Shown here: positions 10,750 to 22,962 of the stretch, piece after piece
Layout: each line of letters starts with the position of its first letter
Numbering within the stretch: position 1 is the first letter of the stretch
From: Corylus avellana
Taxonomy: Eukaryota; Streptophyta; Magnoliopsida; Fagales; Betulaceae
Assembly (NCBI RefSeq): GCF_901000735.1
Contig: NC_081544.1
Coordinates: 9,177,608-9,241,607 of the forward strand
Direction: 5' to 3'
Length of the DNA: 64,000 nt
Notes under the pieces: model-generated
Seen by the model: the letters and a program-made list of their open reading frames with translations, nothing else
Database searches by the model: none
Told to the model about the DNA's origin: nothing
Translations under genes and position numbers: made by a program

Positions 10750-10885
10750 AACATATTATTTGTCTTCTCAAAGTTGCTCTCACATATTTAAAACATTATT
10801 TCACCACTTTCGCTAATGACTACTATAGGTATGGTAACCGCATCAGGTTTAGGTACACCCCAGCTACTGTAGCAAAAAGACAAAA

Positions 10886-10985
10886 NNNNNNNNNNNNNNN
10901 NNNNNNNNNNNNNNNNNNNNNNNNNNNNNNNNNNNNNNNNNNNNNNNNNNNNNNNNNNNNNNNNNNNNNNNNNNNNNNNNNNNNN
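10886..10985. other. Scaffold gap (100 N)
   Basis: 100 N. The LINE fragment on its right starts at this gap, so the missing part may hold more of that element. Confidence 0.98.
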
Positions 10986-12165
10986 ATCGCAGTTCCAGGA
11001 ACTCCCTTTTCTGCAGCGTGAGTCTGGGATCGCGTCACCATCTTCCGGGGTATGTCCACACTACCATGCATTCCCGTCTTCTTCATGAAATCCCAAACAC
11101 TTCAATCTACATCACTTTGGAAGAAGATTTTGAGTATTAATGGGCCGCGGGTAGTGAAGATGTTCCTATGGAAGGAGTGTAGTAATATTCTCCCCACAAA
11201 AGAGAATTTGTATAAACGTAAAATTACTAATGATCCTCTTTGTGTGATATGTCATATGTGGACTGGAAGTAGAAAAAATTGGGCATGTGCTCTAGAGCTG
11301 TGGTTTAGCCAAGGATGTCTGGCTAGAGTGTGGCAGGAAAATTTAGAAGTGCACAAGTGACTAAGACGATTTCCTCAATATTTTGGAGAAGCTCGTGGGG
11401 AAGCTAGAGACAGAGGAGATGGAGTTCGTAGCTTGCTTGGCAAGACCGGTGTGGTTGAGGCGAAACAAGATGGCTTACGGAGAGGAGTTCTATCCCCATC
11501 CAAAGTAATTCAGCAAGCAACAGTTCAGTTGAAGGATTTTGCAGATGCGGAATGAAGGGGCTGTAGAGGGGACCCAACCCCAACTGATGCTGGAAATTAC
11601 GACGTGGAGATGACCTCCAAAAGAGTTTCTCAAATGCAACTGGGATGCGGCTATAGACTTGGAGAGAAAATGCATGGGAGGGGGCATCATCATCTGTGAC
11701 CATGAAGGTAGTGTGCTTGCAATGAAGTGTATGGTTAGACCATACATCTTTGACCCTGCGTCCGCTGAGGCAAAAGCTGCTTAGGCTGCTGTGGAGCTGT
11801 GATGTCAATTGCAATTCACAAAGGTTATGTTTGAGGGGGGCTCAATGGAGGTGGTTCTAGTTTTAAGGAAGGAAGAGGCATGCTGGAATCGATTTGGGCA
11901 CCTACTACACGACGCAAAAATCATGCTTCAGAGCTTGGAGGATTGGAAGGGCCAACACGTCAGAAGAACAGCCAATGACAAAGCCCATAATCTAGCTAAA
12001 TTGGCAGTGTCTTATTGAGAGGATCATTTATGGCAGGATTTTTTCCCCTCTATTTAAAGGGATGCTTTGTAGCTTTCGAGCTTGGTCTTTTCAGTTATGA
12101 TATTTTTGAGTCCCAATTCAAAAAAAAAAAAAAAAAATAGAAAAAAAGAAAAAAAAAAAATAGAT
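10986..12165 (+). mobile_element. 5'-truncated LINE: zf-RVT and RNase H part of ORF2
   Basis: Positions 11083-11270 encode a zinc-binding reverse-transcriptase-associated domain (LWKKILSINGPRVVKMFLWKE, ILPTKENLYKRKI, DPLCVIC). Positions 11637-12017 encode the plant LINE C-terminal RNase H fold, with its Asp in NWDAAID, then GGGIIICDHEGSVLAMK, a Glu in AEAKAA, and DKAHNLAKLA near the end. In-frame stops break the RNase H part (TAG and TGA near 11780-11800). An A-rich tail at 12118-12160 marks the 3' end. Dead copy. ORFs on the opposite strand here are shadows. Confidence 0.8.
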
Positions 12166-13485
12166 AATCATAATACTATTAGCAGCACTTTTCCTCTACA
12201 CGAGCGATGAAGGATTCAACAAAGCAAACGACAAAATAAAACCTGTACTTCTATCTTGTAATGCCTACCCCGATAAAATGAGCGTTTTTGTTGGCTGTCA
12301 ACACGCAGTAAAAGACTACAGTTTAAATCACGTCAACTGTACCTTTTGTTAATAAAGTTTATTGAAACGGTGCATTTTTAATAAAAAAATTAACGCACCG
12401 TTTTGTTCATCATCTTCTCCTTCTTTGTTACATGCGTGCAGGGGCGAAGTAGCTGGTCAAAAAGTTATAAGAATGTCATTTAGATACCATTTTGATATGA
12501 GAGTTCTGCAATATTTTTGTCTTCGTCCCCCCTCAATTTCTGCCTTCGTCTCCCCTTCACAGATGAGAATATTTGAATGAAGATGATAAGCCATGGGAGA
12601 TGGAGGATTGTAGAGGCTATGGACGAGAAATACTCCAGAGAGATCGAGGGAGAGAAGCTGAGAGAGAGTGAGAGAGAATGTAGAGAAATCTGGGAAGATT
12701 AGACAAAATAAGGAAAGAGTAGGTGGGCCTTTGTTGACTAGGCAAATAGAGAAGAAAAAAAAAATGGATGTGGCTCGGATTCAAAAATAAGAACGCGTGT
12801 GGCTATGATTCAACCCACACAAATATTCTATGATTAAAAAAAAAAAAAAATGTTAGGGATTTTTTTTTTTGTGTTATTGTAGTCTTAATTAAATATTATT
12901 TTTCTAAAAATCATATGAGAAAAATAAGGACGAGTTTAATTTTTATTTTTGTACTTTTATTTTTTGCATTGACTAAGAAGGGGCAAAGCAGGGAATTGAT
13001 GGTTGCGACCTTTCTTTGCCAATTTTTCCCTTTTACTTTCCAAATCTTAAATTCTTCATCTAAACCTATCTCAAAATATGTCCAAGTCTCCATCGTAAAG
13101 AACAAATGAGCAAGAAACGGCGTGAGAGAGAGAACGATGAATGATGATTTATCATGATCCACTTGTGCTGATTGATGACTTGCGAGCACATCCCTAGCCT
13201 TTACGGCTGAACCAACTCCCCACAAGGTCATGTCTTGACCAAACCGACCTAAACCACTCCTTTAAGAACTATTGTGCTAGTGAAGACGAAACATCAATCA
13301 TGTGTGCCTTATTCTCTCTCTGTTAAGATCTTAGTACCATTTTCCCACATAACAAAACCTAGTTCCACCCTGCATACGTGGATTATAAGTTTACTTGGCC
13401 TATACTTTAATCTTCTTTAACATAGTGATCTTTTGAATATGGCTACTTGAGAGGGCTTTGATGTTTGAGTTGTTCAAAAAGTTTA
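12166..13485. other. Intergenic, no gene recognised
   Basis: AT-rich DNA with a GAGA-rich patch at 12640-12680 and poly-A/T runs near 12760, 12837 and 12860. The short ORFs at 12362 (plus) and 12911-13231 (minus) have no recognisable motifs. Confidence 0.6.
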
Positions 13486-13865
13486 GGAATGACTTCACTC
13501 AGACCCCTAAACTATTACATACTCTATGCATCTTAAAAATCTCATTAAATTTGAAAAACTCTCAATTTTACTTCTTAAACTTTCAATTTGATGCAATTGA
13601 CTTCTTTATCAATTTTTGCCGTTAACCCTAACAGAAACTACTAAAAAGACCAAATAACCTTTCAATTTTTTTAATTTTTAATTTGAAATTTTATAAAAAT
13701 GTCATGGGTATAATGATCATTTTATCACTTTCAACGTCCAGAAATTGATGGAGGGAGTACATTGCATCAAATGGAAAGATCAGGAGGTAAAACTGAGAGT
13801 TTTTAAAATTTGAGTTGTTTTCTCAAAACGAGTGGTAGTTTAGGAATTTAAAGTTAAGTTTCCTC
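13486..13865. mobile_element. Mutator-like MITE
   Basis: Same family as 1341-1734. Ends GGAATGACTTCAC and (reverse complement) GAGGAAACTTAAC, with flanking 9-mers AAAAGTTTA (13477-13485) and AAAAATTTA (13866-13874) matching at 8 of 9. Non-coding. Confidence 0.75.
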
Positions 13866-14210
13866 AAAAATTTATTTTGAAACCAAAATTTATGTCTTAA
13901 TTTTGTGGAAGTGTCGTTTACGATAATTCTAACTTGTGATTAGTATTCAGCATTGTGTTGGTTGCTAAAGCATAAATGATTCATTATTGCAATGAATTAT
14001 CTTTTATAAGAATTGGTATAAATCCTAGCAATAAAAAAACATACCATAGATACGTGTGGTACAAATATCACTTGCATTAGAGGTACTGTCACATTGCCAT
14101 AGCAAATTAAGTTTGTGAAAGGCAACATCGCATGGTTTTCTTTTATGAGCTGGAGACCGAAATGAGAGAAAAGAAAGCAGAAAAAAATCTTGAAGGTGGA
14201 GGCAAGTATT

Positions 14211-16041
14211 TTAGGCAGGCAAGATGCGAACATGATCCAAGCAGGATTTCGCATCAATCTGGTGGCTTTGCTGCAGATGCATGTATTCCTTATACTTCAT
14301 TCCAGTGTATGCAGGTGCATTGTTTTCACGGTGTACAAACTCTCGTGCTGGGCCGACAACCGAGTCTAATGGCGGCCCAATAATTGTGGCCATCGATATT
14401 CTTGTAGCTTTTTCATTCACAAATGCCCGATGTACGACACTCTTGTACTTGCCGTTGCTCATAATCTTGCGTCAAACAATTTTCCCATTAGAAAATTCCA
14501 AAGAAAAAGACGATAATAAATTTATTAATATAAAATGCATGATTTGATATGGGATGCACCTCCATTTGATCGCCAATGTTAACGACGAATGCGTTGGGAG
14601 TGGAATTGACATTGACCCACTTGCTTTGATGCTGCACTTGAAGCCCAGAAATCTCATTTTGTATGAGGAGGGTCAACAGGCCGTGATCGGAATGCGGCGG
14701 CAACCCGATTGCTAGTTCCGGCTCCGGACAAGGTGGATACAAGTTCGCAATGAGTATTTGGAGACCCGATTCCATATTCAAGGCGTTTTGTATGTAGGTG
14801 TCTCCCAATTCCAAGCTCATTGATATTCCTTTCAGCAACTCCATAGCTAATTCTCTGCTTCTTTTGCTGTACTCCAATGAAATCTCTCTGGTTGTAAAAC
14901 ATACAAGAGAAAAACAGAAAAGTTATGCAATTTTATAGTTGATACGGTAGAATCTTCTCCAAACAATTTGAAGCTCATGATTACAAGTCAAGACTCAAGA
15001 GCCCTTGAATAATTAACTATACTCAAAGAGACCGCATTTTTGCAAAGGTTTGCAGACCATCCCTATAGATTGGGGGTGGTTAACGGCTTACCTTCAGAGG
15101 GTTGCCGAGAGTCCTATTTTGAAATAAGCTCCAAGTGATTTTAAAATGTTCTTAAAGCTCTATGTGATTTACAAAAATAACAAAGTCCATATTGAGGGTG
15201 GCCGAGAGTCGTGACCCACCCTAGCCATAATAAATTATATCAAATTTATTAACAAATCTATCAAATTTTTCTTTTGTTACGAAATTTGATAGTAAAAACT
15301 AATTTATTATTTTTGCATAACACATAAAGCTCTTATAATATTTTAAAATCAATAAACATACTACAAGTAAGTGAAACCACCCGACTAATTTTACGTTTTT
15401 TTACCAAATTATTATAATATAAGTAGTATGTTGTTGACAAACTACCCAATGATTCTTGAAGATTGTAAAATATCCCAGAAATGAACTGTAAACCTATCCA
15501 TACCTGAAGGCAGCAGGCTTGGAAGGTGAATGAAATTGGGGATGTACAAAGAACTTGACAAAATCCCTCCAAAACAACACTTTATCCACTGAAGCATTAA
15601 TGCTGGTGCCGCACCTGATTGAGTCCAACACATGCTTCCCCCCATACTCCCGCTTCTCCTCCTCTGTCAGATTGAAGAATTCTCCACACACGTCAGTCAT
15701 CGCCTTCATCAGGCTCTCCGGCACACCGTGATTTATCACCTGATCATCTTACTAATTATCAACCTTAATACACATGATTTACTATGTAAACAGTATTTAT
15801 TTATAGTAGTGAATGCTTTTACCATGAAGAAGCCCCAGTCTTGGCATGCTTTGCCGAGTTGATGGATGGTTTTGGATCGTTGATCAGGAGTACCGGAGGT
15901 GAGGAGAAAAAAGTCAATAATGGGGATTGACTCTTCTGGGTCATCTGAAACTGCTTCATCATTGGGGCTCCGAGTGAAGGTGTACTTGGGAGGGATGGAG
16001 GTGAGGCCAGGTGATTCAGCCAGTGCTTTGATGCTTATCAT
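14211..16041 (-). CDS. 2-oxoglutarate/Fe(II)-dependent dioxygenase, type B (copy 2), intact
   Basis: Four exons: 15823-16041, 15504-15739, 14560-14887, 14211-14465, all with GT-AG borders and phases identical to the paralogues; 345 aa. The N-terminal DIOX_N region holds the family motifs DWGFFM/VINHGVPE across the exon 1/2 junction and FFNLTEEEKREY. The catalytic jelly-roll has YPPCPEPELAIGLPPHSDHG with iron ligands His217 and Asp219, the third His273 (VVHRAF), and 2OG-binding Arg283/Ser285 (TRIS). Such soluble enzymes oxidise small molecules such as flavonoids, hormones or salicylate-type phenolics using 2-oxoglutarate and O2. The closest resemblance is to proteins annotated 2-ODD19 or flavanone 3-dioxygenase 3-like, but the substrate is unknown. 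The usual DFSLL reads DFFLL. The start is fixed by agreement with the second B copy at 40882. Confidence 0.83.
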
Positions 16042-16079
16042 CTCCGGTACGGACGTTGCTGAATAGCACTATAGCAGAA

Positions 16080-17087
16080 TAGGGGACGCCTTTAAGGTTT
16101 AGCCGCTGCTAAAAAATGGGTGGCCAAGATTTAGTTTGAAAATGTTAACTCAAAATGATAAAATCAGTTATCATTTAATTAATATTTTAATATATTTTTT
16201 CACGCATATGCTCAAATAGGGCTGGCAAAACAAGTATATGTGTCAGGTTCATGTCAACCTGATTAACCTCTCAACTTGTTTATGCTAACTCAAACACGAC
16301 ATGTTTGTTAAACTGGTCACGTGACCCATTTATGACACAAACCTGTTTAGCTTAACCTTAAAACTATATGTCGCGTTCATGTTGGGTTCGTGGATCGTGA
16401 GTTAAATTGTCAATCCTAAATTAAGTTATACTTAAAAAAATAAATAATTATATTAAACGTGTTATAAACGAGTGACCTGTTTATGACTCGAGCTCGTTTA
16501 AATTAAACCCTAACATTAAAATTTGAATATTTAATTTAAATATGAGGTAAATTGACGGAGTCAATGTTCAAGTCCAGGACCTTTAGCTCTGATACCATAT
16601 TGAACTACCAATTATCCAAAAAGTTTAAGTTGATAAGAAGATGTAAATTTAATCATTTAATTATTACTTTAACACTCTCCCTTACGGGTGAAATTCAAAC
16701 TCTCTTTTAATAGGTAAAACCCAACATGTGAAATATTTAATTAAAATGGGAGTCAAAGTTCAATCCGAAAACTTTTGGTTTTGATACCATGTTAAATTAT
16801 CACTTATCTTAAAAACTTAAGCCGATAAAAAAAAATAAAAAAATAATAATTTAATCAACACTTTAATTGTTTGTAGGTGTCCTTACTCTATGGGTAATTT
16901 AACTTGTGGAAAAAGACATCTTCTTTTTTTAAAAAAAAAACAAAAAACCTGCACATGGGAGAGAAGCCAGCAAGGGCTCCACAAACATCAAAGCAATTAG
17001 AAACTTGGACAGATTCAATTGCACTCTTCTTCTGTTGGACACTTTGAGTTCTAGCTACGCACATACACAGATCTTTATTTAAAAATG
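16080..17087. other. Upstream region with retroelement scraps
   Basis: No gene. Positions 16215-16510 resemble a dispersed GGGCTGGCAAAA...TTTATGACACAAACC repeat also seen reversed at 40380-40705 and partly at 63705-63850. Positions 16560-16880 hold two tandem units with GATACCAT-TT-AA (reverse complement of a tRNA-Met-type primer site next to an LTR end), like relics of small LTR elements. The same segment occurs inverted at 39890-40350. Confidence 0.45.
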
Positions 17088-17638
17088 GGGAAATGCTAGA
17101 ATGCAATAATATCTCCACATTCTTCCCATAAAATGCTGATGTGGCAAAGAGCACATGACCCACTTGCATTATTTTATTAATTTTTTAAAAAAATTTAAAA
17201 TCAAACTCAAATAAAGATAAATTAATAAAAAAATTTAAAAAAAGAAATCGAAGCCACCCCAGTTTAGCATAGGAGTGGCTTCGGCCACCCCTAGGCCCTT
17301 GGGGGTGGCAGATCTTAAAAAAAAAAATTAAATTTTTTTGGGCCCTTCGCATGGCAATTTAATTTGGCTTTGGCCACCACTCTCAAGGGCCTACGGGTGG
17401 CTTCGGTCACCCCAGACCGACGGTCTGGGTTGGCCAAAGCCACCCCTATGTTAAACTGGGGTGGCTGGCCCCCCTTTCTATTTCTTTTTATTTTTTTATT
17501 AATTTATCTTTATTTGATTTTGATTTTAATTTTTTTAAAAAAATAATAATAAAATAATGCAAGTGGGTCATGTGATGTTTGCCACATTAGCATTTTATGG
17601 GGAGAATGAGGAGAAATTATTGCATTTTAGCATTTCCC
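17088..17638. mobile_element. Foldback Mutator-like MITE (551 bp)
   Basis: Nearly the whole element is an inverted repeat. Ends are GGGAAATGCTAGAATGCAAT and (reverse complement) GGGAAATGCTAAAATGCAAT, and the arms include GGGTGGCTTCGGCC-type GC-rich blocks. Flanking 9-mers TTAAAAATG and TTTCAAATG agree at 7 of 9. RNA across it would form a hairpin of roughly 250 bp, a possible small-RNA source. It is absent from the matching position of the inverted copy near 39890. Confidence 0.75.
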
Positions 17639-17639
17639 T

Positions 17640-18104
17640 TTCAAATGAGAATATCTTCAGCAGTGTAGCTAAAAGGAAGATATTAGCTATATTTAGCTAT
17701 TTTTGTCATTTTTTTGCTCTAACAGAATAGCTTCATATTAGCTATTATACCTTAACGACTACAATGAATAGCTTCATAATGCTATTCACTGTAGCACACT
17801 AGATTGTTGAATATAATATTATTTCCACATTATTTTCTCTCCTCTCTCTCTCCCTCAATGTTTCTTTCTCTTCTCTCTTCTCTCCCTCCATCAACGTTCT
17901 CTCTCTTCTCTCTTTTATGTTCATGAATTTATGATACAAATTTAAGTATTTTGAATCACTAAAAACTCCCCAAAAAATTGAATAGCATGTATATAATTGA
18001 CAAACTAAAAATTGAAAAATAAAAATAACACACAGGTATGCTGGGTGAATCAATTCTATTGCAGTTTACAAGATGATGTAAAAGCAGTCGCGGATCAAAA
18101 AAAA
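17640..18104. other. Intergenic, no gene recognised
   Basis: AT-rich with a CT-rich patch at 17835-17915. The 84-codon minus ORF at 17799-18053 is low-complexity and is not supported as a gene. Confidence 0.6.
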
Positions 18105-18106
18105 AA

Positions 18107-19188
18107 AAGAAGGGGAAACTTAACTAAGGACCCCCAAACCTCCACCCGTTTTGAAATACCCCCCTGAACTTCAAAATCTCTCAATTTAGTCTAATGAACT
18201 TTTAATTGCTTTCAATTTGGACCTCTCCGTCAGATTTTAAACGTCACATGACGTTTATACCCCCGACTTTTGTATAAAATTTCAACTTCTAAAATGTTTT
18301 TTTATTTTTAAAAGGGGAAAGTCCACATAACCCCCTCAATCTACCACTCAATTGACAATGTCCCCCCCAAACTTTCAATTGTGACAATGTCCCATCCAAA
18401 CTACCAAAAATTGTCAATGTTCCCCTCAATGACGAAATTACCCTTAGTAAAATTAAAAAAAAAAAAAAAAAGACTGAAACTAACAAAAAAAAAATCTCCA
18501 AACGATGGACAATTTTTTTTTTTTAAAAAAAAATCAATTTTATAAGAAAAAAATTGAAAATTTTCGTTTTTTTTTTTTCAAAAATTTTTGTTTTATAATT
18601 TTATTTGAATAAAGATTTACGTTTTAAAAAATAAAATTTTCGTTTAATAAAATGATATATATATTTTTTAAACTAAATAAAAAAATAGTTTTTTTTTTAA
18701 ATAAAAATTTCTGTTTTAAAAAAAATTAAAAATTTTTGTTTTAAAAAATTTGTTTTTTTTTTAAATATTATCTTTAAATTAAAAATTTTCGTTTTTTAAA
18801 AAAATCATTTTTTTTTTGAATTTATAGGGGTATTTTTGTCTTATTGAGAAATTTATAGGGGCATTTTTGTCTTTGTTGCTAGTCTTGGGGGGACATTGAC
18901 AATGTTTTGGTAGTTTGGTGGGAATATTGTCACAATTGAAAGTTTGAGGGGGGGACATTGTCAATTAGGTGGTAGTTTGAGGGGGGTATGTGGAGTTTAG
19001 TCTTTTTAAAAAAACAAAAATCAGGGATATTTTTGGTCTTTTTTTTGAATTTTTAACAGCTAAAATTAACGGAATGGTCCAAATTGAGAGCAATTGAAAG
19101 TTCAGGGGACTAAATTGAGAGATTTTGAAGTTAGGGGGGGTATTTCAAAACGGGTGAAAATTTGGTAGTCCTTAGTGAAGTTTCCCAA
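18107..19188. mobile_element. Nested pair of MITEs
   Basis: Outer element: ends GGGGAAACTTAACTAAGGAC and (reverse complement) GGGAAACTTCACTAAGGACT, with ACCCGTTTTGAAATACCCCC arms. Inside it, about 18315-19008 is a second inverted-repeat element with CCCCCTCAA and TTGACAATGTCCC arms separated by T/A-rich DNA. The inner one therefore arrived later. No coding sequence. Confidence 0.65.
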
Positions 19189-19491
19189 AAAAAAAAGATT
19201 AAAAAATAATATTTAATAAAATAAAGAATGAAATAAAAAATCTGTTAGAGTTGGTATTAAAAAATGAGTAGCTAAAATAAAGAATTATGTTTTTTTGACT
19301 AGGTAAAATACCTCTTACTGTTGGAGATGCTCTGAGATGTCTTTTTTGCCAGTTAACGATTGTACCCAAAAGATAGTAAAGACGCAAACGGCATTTGTGC
19401 CGTTTGAGTTAAAATTGCCCAATTAAATCTTGGCTGGATATTTTTTTAACACTACTTTTTTTTTTTTAACTACATGGGATGGTATTATTTT

Positions 19492-19955
19492 GGGGTTACT
19501 TTACTTTACACTTTTAAACTATCATGCGATTACATAAGCTCTTTTGAACTTCAAAACCTCTCAATTTGAATTCATAAACTTTCAATTGCAGTCCATTTGA
19601 ACCCCTCCGTCAGATTTTAAACGTTAAAAGTGAGATAATGACTTTGTTTATAAAATTCTAAATTTACCATTAATTTCAAATATATATATATATATATAAT
19701 CACAAGGTGACTCAAGCTTGGTCCACCTTGTAACCCTTTTTTTCAAATTTGTTTTTTCCATTTTTTTCAATTTTTTTTTAATAAAAAGAAAATTGAAGGA
19801 TAATTTTTTCTTTTTAAGGGTTTGAACGGTAAAAATTGACAATGTGGTAAATTGACTGCAATTGAAAGTTCAGGGGTTCAAATTGAGAGGTTTTGAAGTT
19901 TAAGAAGACTTGTCAAATCACGTGATAATTCAAGAGTTTAAAGTGAAATTACCCC
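19492..19955. mobile_element. Mutator-like MITE
   Basis: Ends GGGGTTACTTTACTTTA and (reverse complement) GGGGTAATTTCACTTTA. Flanking 9-mers TATTATTTT (19483-19491) and TAATATTTT (19956-19964) match at 8 of 9. Contains a (TA)n run near 19680. Homologous but rearranged sequence is at 39475-39860 in the inverted block. Confidence 0.75.
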
Positions 19956-20400
19956 TAATATTTTTAAGGAATAGTTTACATACCTCATAAACTACCAATT
20001 GAAACATGTTTTCCTCAAATTTTCAAAAATTGTCAACGTTTTCCATGGACCATAATTCCACCCCCCACTCTTCATAAAGTTGAGACACAACATACCGAAG
20101 GTCAATATAATGTGAAAATAAATCTACATATATTTTATACCATGATCTGAACTTTCATGTTTTTTACAATAATAAAAGAAACCTACTAGAATCTATATGT
20201 ATACCTTTTTAAAAACTTTTGATTGAAAGTCCAAATACCAGAAACTGATTTCTCTCGTTTGACCCACTTTAGACACACAATTGATGGATATTGTGTATAT
20301 TTATAGGTTAGAGAGATGACTGGTTTTCTTATTCACTATTAATTCTACTTCCCATTAAAGTAAGAATTAAATAAGAAACCACTTTTCTTAACTAATTAAC

Positions 20401-20512
20401 GGAATAGGATCCTCTCCAATCCATAATGGACGGGAGAAGAATATCCAGTTCATGGCTGTGATTTATTCTTAGAAATCATATAGCCACAAATAGCACACAT
20501 ATCCCATTACAA

Positions 20513-20546
<34 letters not shown>

Positions 20547-20963
20547 TTTCAGATTAAAAAAATTAATAAAAAAATATGGCCATAGGGGGTGGCCGGACCA
20601 CCATTTTAGGCTGGGGGTGGCTCCTCAAGCCACCCCAATAGCCGGTCAGGGGTGGTGAAGCCACCCAAGGCCCAAGCGATTTTTTTTTTTTTTAATTTTT
20701 TTTTTTTTTTTTTATAGATTTAGCCCTTGGGGGTGGCTGGACCTCCCCAAGGGCCATGGGGTGGCTTCGGCCACAACCAGCCCCAACTGGGGTGGTCCGG
20801 CCACCCCTAATGGGTGGCCAACCACCCCTTAATTTTTTATAATTTTATTTTAAAAATATATAATAGTTTATTATTGTTTTTATTAATGGGACAAATGTCC
20901 TATGTATGGCCCCATGATTTCTTTAAAGATATCCTGACCATTAACTGGAGATGATCATGTTCC
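20401..20963. mobile_element. Mutator-like MITE with perfect TSD and empty site
   Basis: 563 bp, ends GGAATAGGATCCTCTCC and (reverse complement) GGAACATGATCATCTCC, flanked by CTAATTAAC at 20392-20400 and 20964-20972. The inverted copy of the locus near 39205-39225 has the unfilled site with a single CTAATTAA. The centre holds an inverted GGGGTGGC/GCCACCCC block and an (ATA)n microsatellite at 20516-20546. Confidence 0.85.
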
Positions 20964-21679
20964 CTAATTAACAAGTTATTAAGAATGATTAAATAACCTT
21001 ATAAAATTAGGTGTCTAATAAATTTTCATATATGCATAAACGACACAACCCAAATGTACAAGAAGTATATAAGAGGTAACCTTAGCTAGCTAAAAAGAAA
21101 AACACACAAAAAAAGGATTTAATAATAATAATAATAATAATTTATTAATATTTAAAAATAATGAAAATGTTGGGTCTTCTGAAATTGCTTGATCTTCTTG
21201 GGGATCTTTTGTGTTAAGTATAGGTGGAAGGTGTGAGAATGGAATGAAAACTTGCTTTTAGGCAGAATGCATTCTGCTGCTTTCTCATTGAACTTAAATA
21301 GAAAAGAGATACAAGTATAGTTGATCACATCAAGCTAACAAGATAAGCATTGATGTGATAAAGTAGCTATCTACAATCATTGATACAATAGGAGATTAGT
21401 TACAATCAACCACAATAGATGTGGTTGAATGCAAAGAGATTGCTTAATGGTTATGTGCTTGCATTACAAGATAGAAATAAGAGTTATAGTAGGAGTAGGA
21501 AGCGTATGGCTGCTGGTGACTACGCTCGAGCACTTCAGTGATTGGGCTTGAGCGCACTCGTGATGTGAAGTAGCCGTTACTAGCCGTTGCTAGTGCGCTC
21601 GAGCTCTCTGGTGAGTGCACTCGAGCCCATTGTTGATTTGTTATTGAAACAGTGGACAGTTGATCTCTTTCCTTAATAG

Positions 21680-22258
21680 CCCCCTTCAAACTGATGGGAC
21701 GAGGAGTGACCATGAGTATGTCTCTTAAAAATAGGAACCTTGCTAAGGTAAGGCCTTTAGTGAAGATGTCAACACACTGATCTTGGGTGGAAATATAGGG
21801 TGATGTGAGGTCTTTATGGAGGATCTTTTCTCTGATGCAGTGGTATCTATCTCGATGTTCTTGGTGCGAGCATGATTTATGGGGTTTGAGGCAAGAGCAA
21901 TGGCACCCAAGTTGTCACACTAGAGTTGGGGAGGAGAGTGTAGAACTATTTGCACTTCTTTGAGCAGCATTCTAAGCCATGAGATTTCAGCAGTGGTGAT
22001 AGCCATGACACAGTATTCTGCTTCTGTACTGGACCTAGAAACAATTGGTTGTTTCTTTGCATGCTAGGACACCAGGTTGGAACCAAAGAAAACACAATAG
22101 CCTATTGTAGACCTACGGTCAAGGGGGTCAGCAGCCCAGTCAGAGTCACAATAGGCATGGAGTTGTCGGGATCCTGGTTTGGAGTGCAGACCATGTTCAG
22201 GTGTACCTTTGAGGTACCTAGGAACCTCTTGGCAGCTTTCAAGTGATTAGTTGTGGGT
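21680..22258 (-). pseudogene. Copia RNase H remnant
   Basis: Minus-strand translation matches the RNase H region of the related copy at 37800-38460, including the H(W/L)KAAKRFL and CDN..A..LASNP..H...KHIE blocks, but with stops. About 200 bp linking it to the reverse transcriptase was lost at the insertion junction near 22258. Shadow ORFs on the plus strand are ignored. Confidence 0.75.
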
Positions 22259-22679
22259 ACGGATGTTAAGAGAGCAAGCCGCTCGCGAGTGAGCTCGGGC
22301 TCGGCTTTCATAAGCTCGGCTCGTACTCGACTCGAATATTAAATGAAGCGTTTTGTGAACATGAATCCTGGTTTGAATATTAAATGAAGTAAGCTCGGCT
22401 TGACTCGGCTAAGCTCGTATAAGGCTCACCTCGCTTATTAAGCTCGACTCGTATATTTTTTATTAACAAATAACAATATATAGTCAACATTACTCAATAA
22501 TAACAAATATATTATATACCTTTGTTTTTTGTTATTTATTGATATGTGTGTATATATATTAAATATATGTATATGTTATATAAACACATATAAACACAAC
22601 ATCGTTTCTAGATTTTTATACATTTTTATATATATTTAAAATTTTAAACACAAAAAGACATTGTAGCATGTATATATAT

Positions 22680-22928
22680 GGGAAAAATATAAAATGGCCT
22701 CCTAAACTACCAGTCATTTGCGATTTAGCCCTCTAATGTTCAAAAAGTAATAAAGTAGCCACCCAAATTACCAACTAGTTGCAATTTGGCCACTTCGTTA
22801 GTCATCACCATCAAATAGGATGAAAAATTCAATACAACGTCGTTTTGCTTATGTTAAGTTACTAAAATGCCCTTTTGGGAAAAAAAACCATTTAAAAAAA
22901 AAACCCCAAAACAACATTGTTTTGCTTG

Positions 22929-22962
<34 letters not shown>

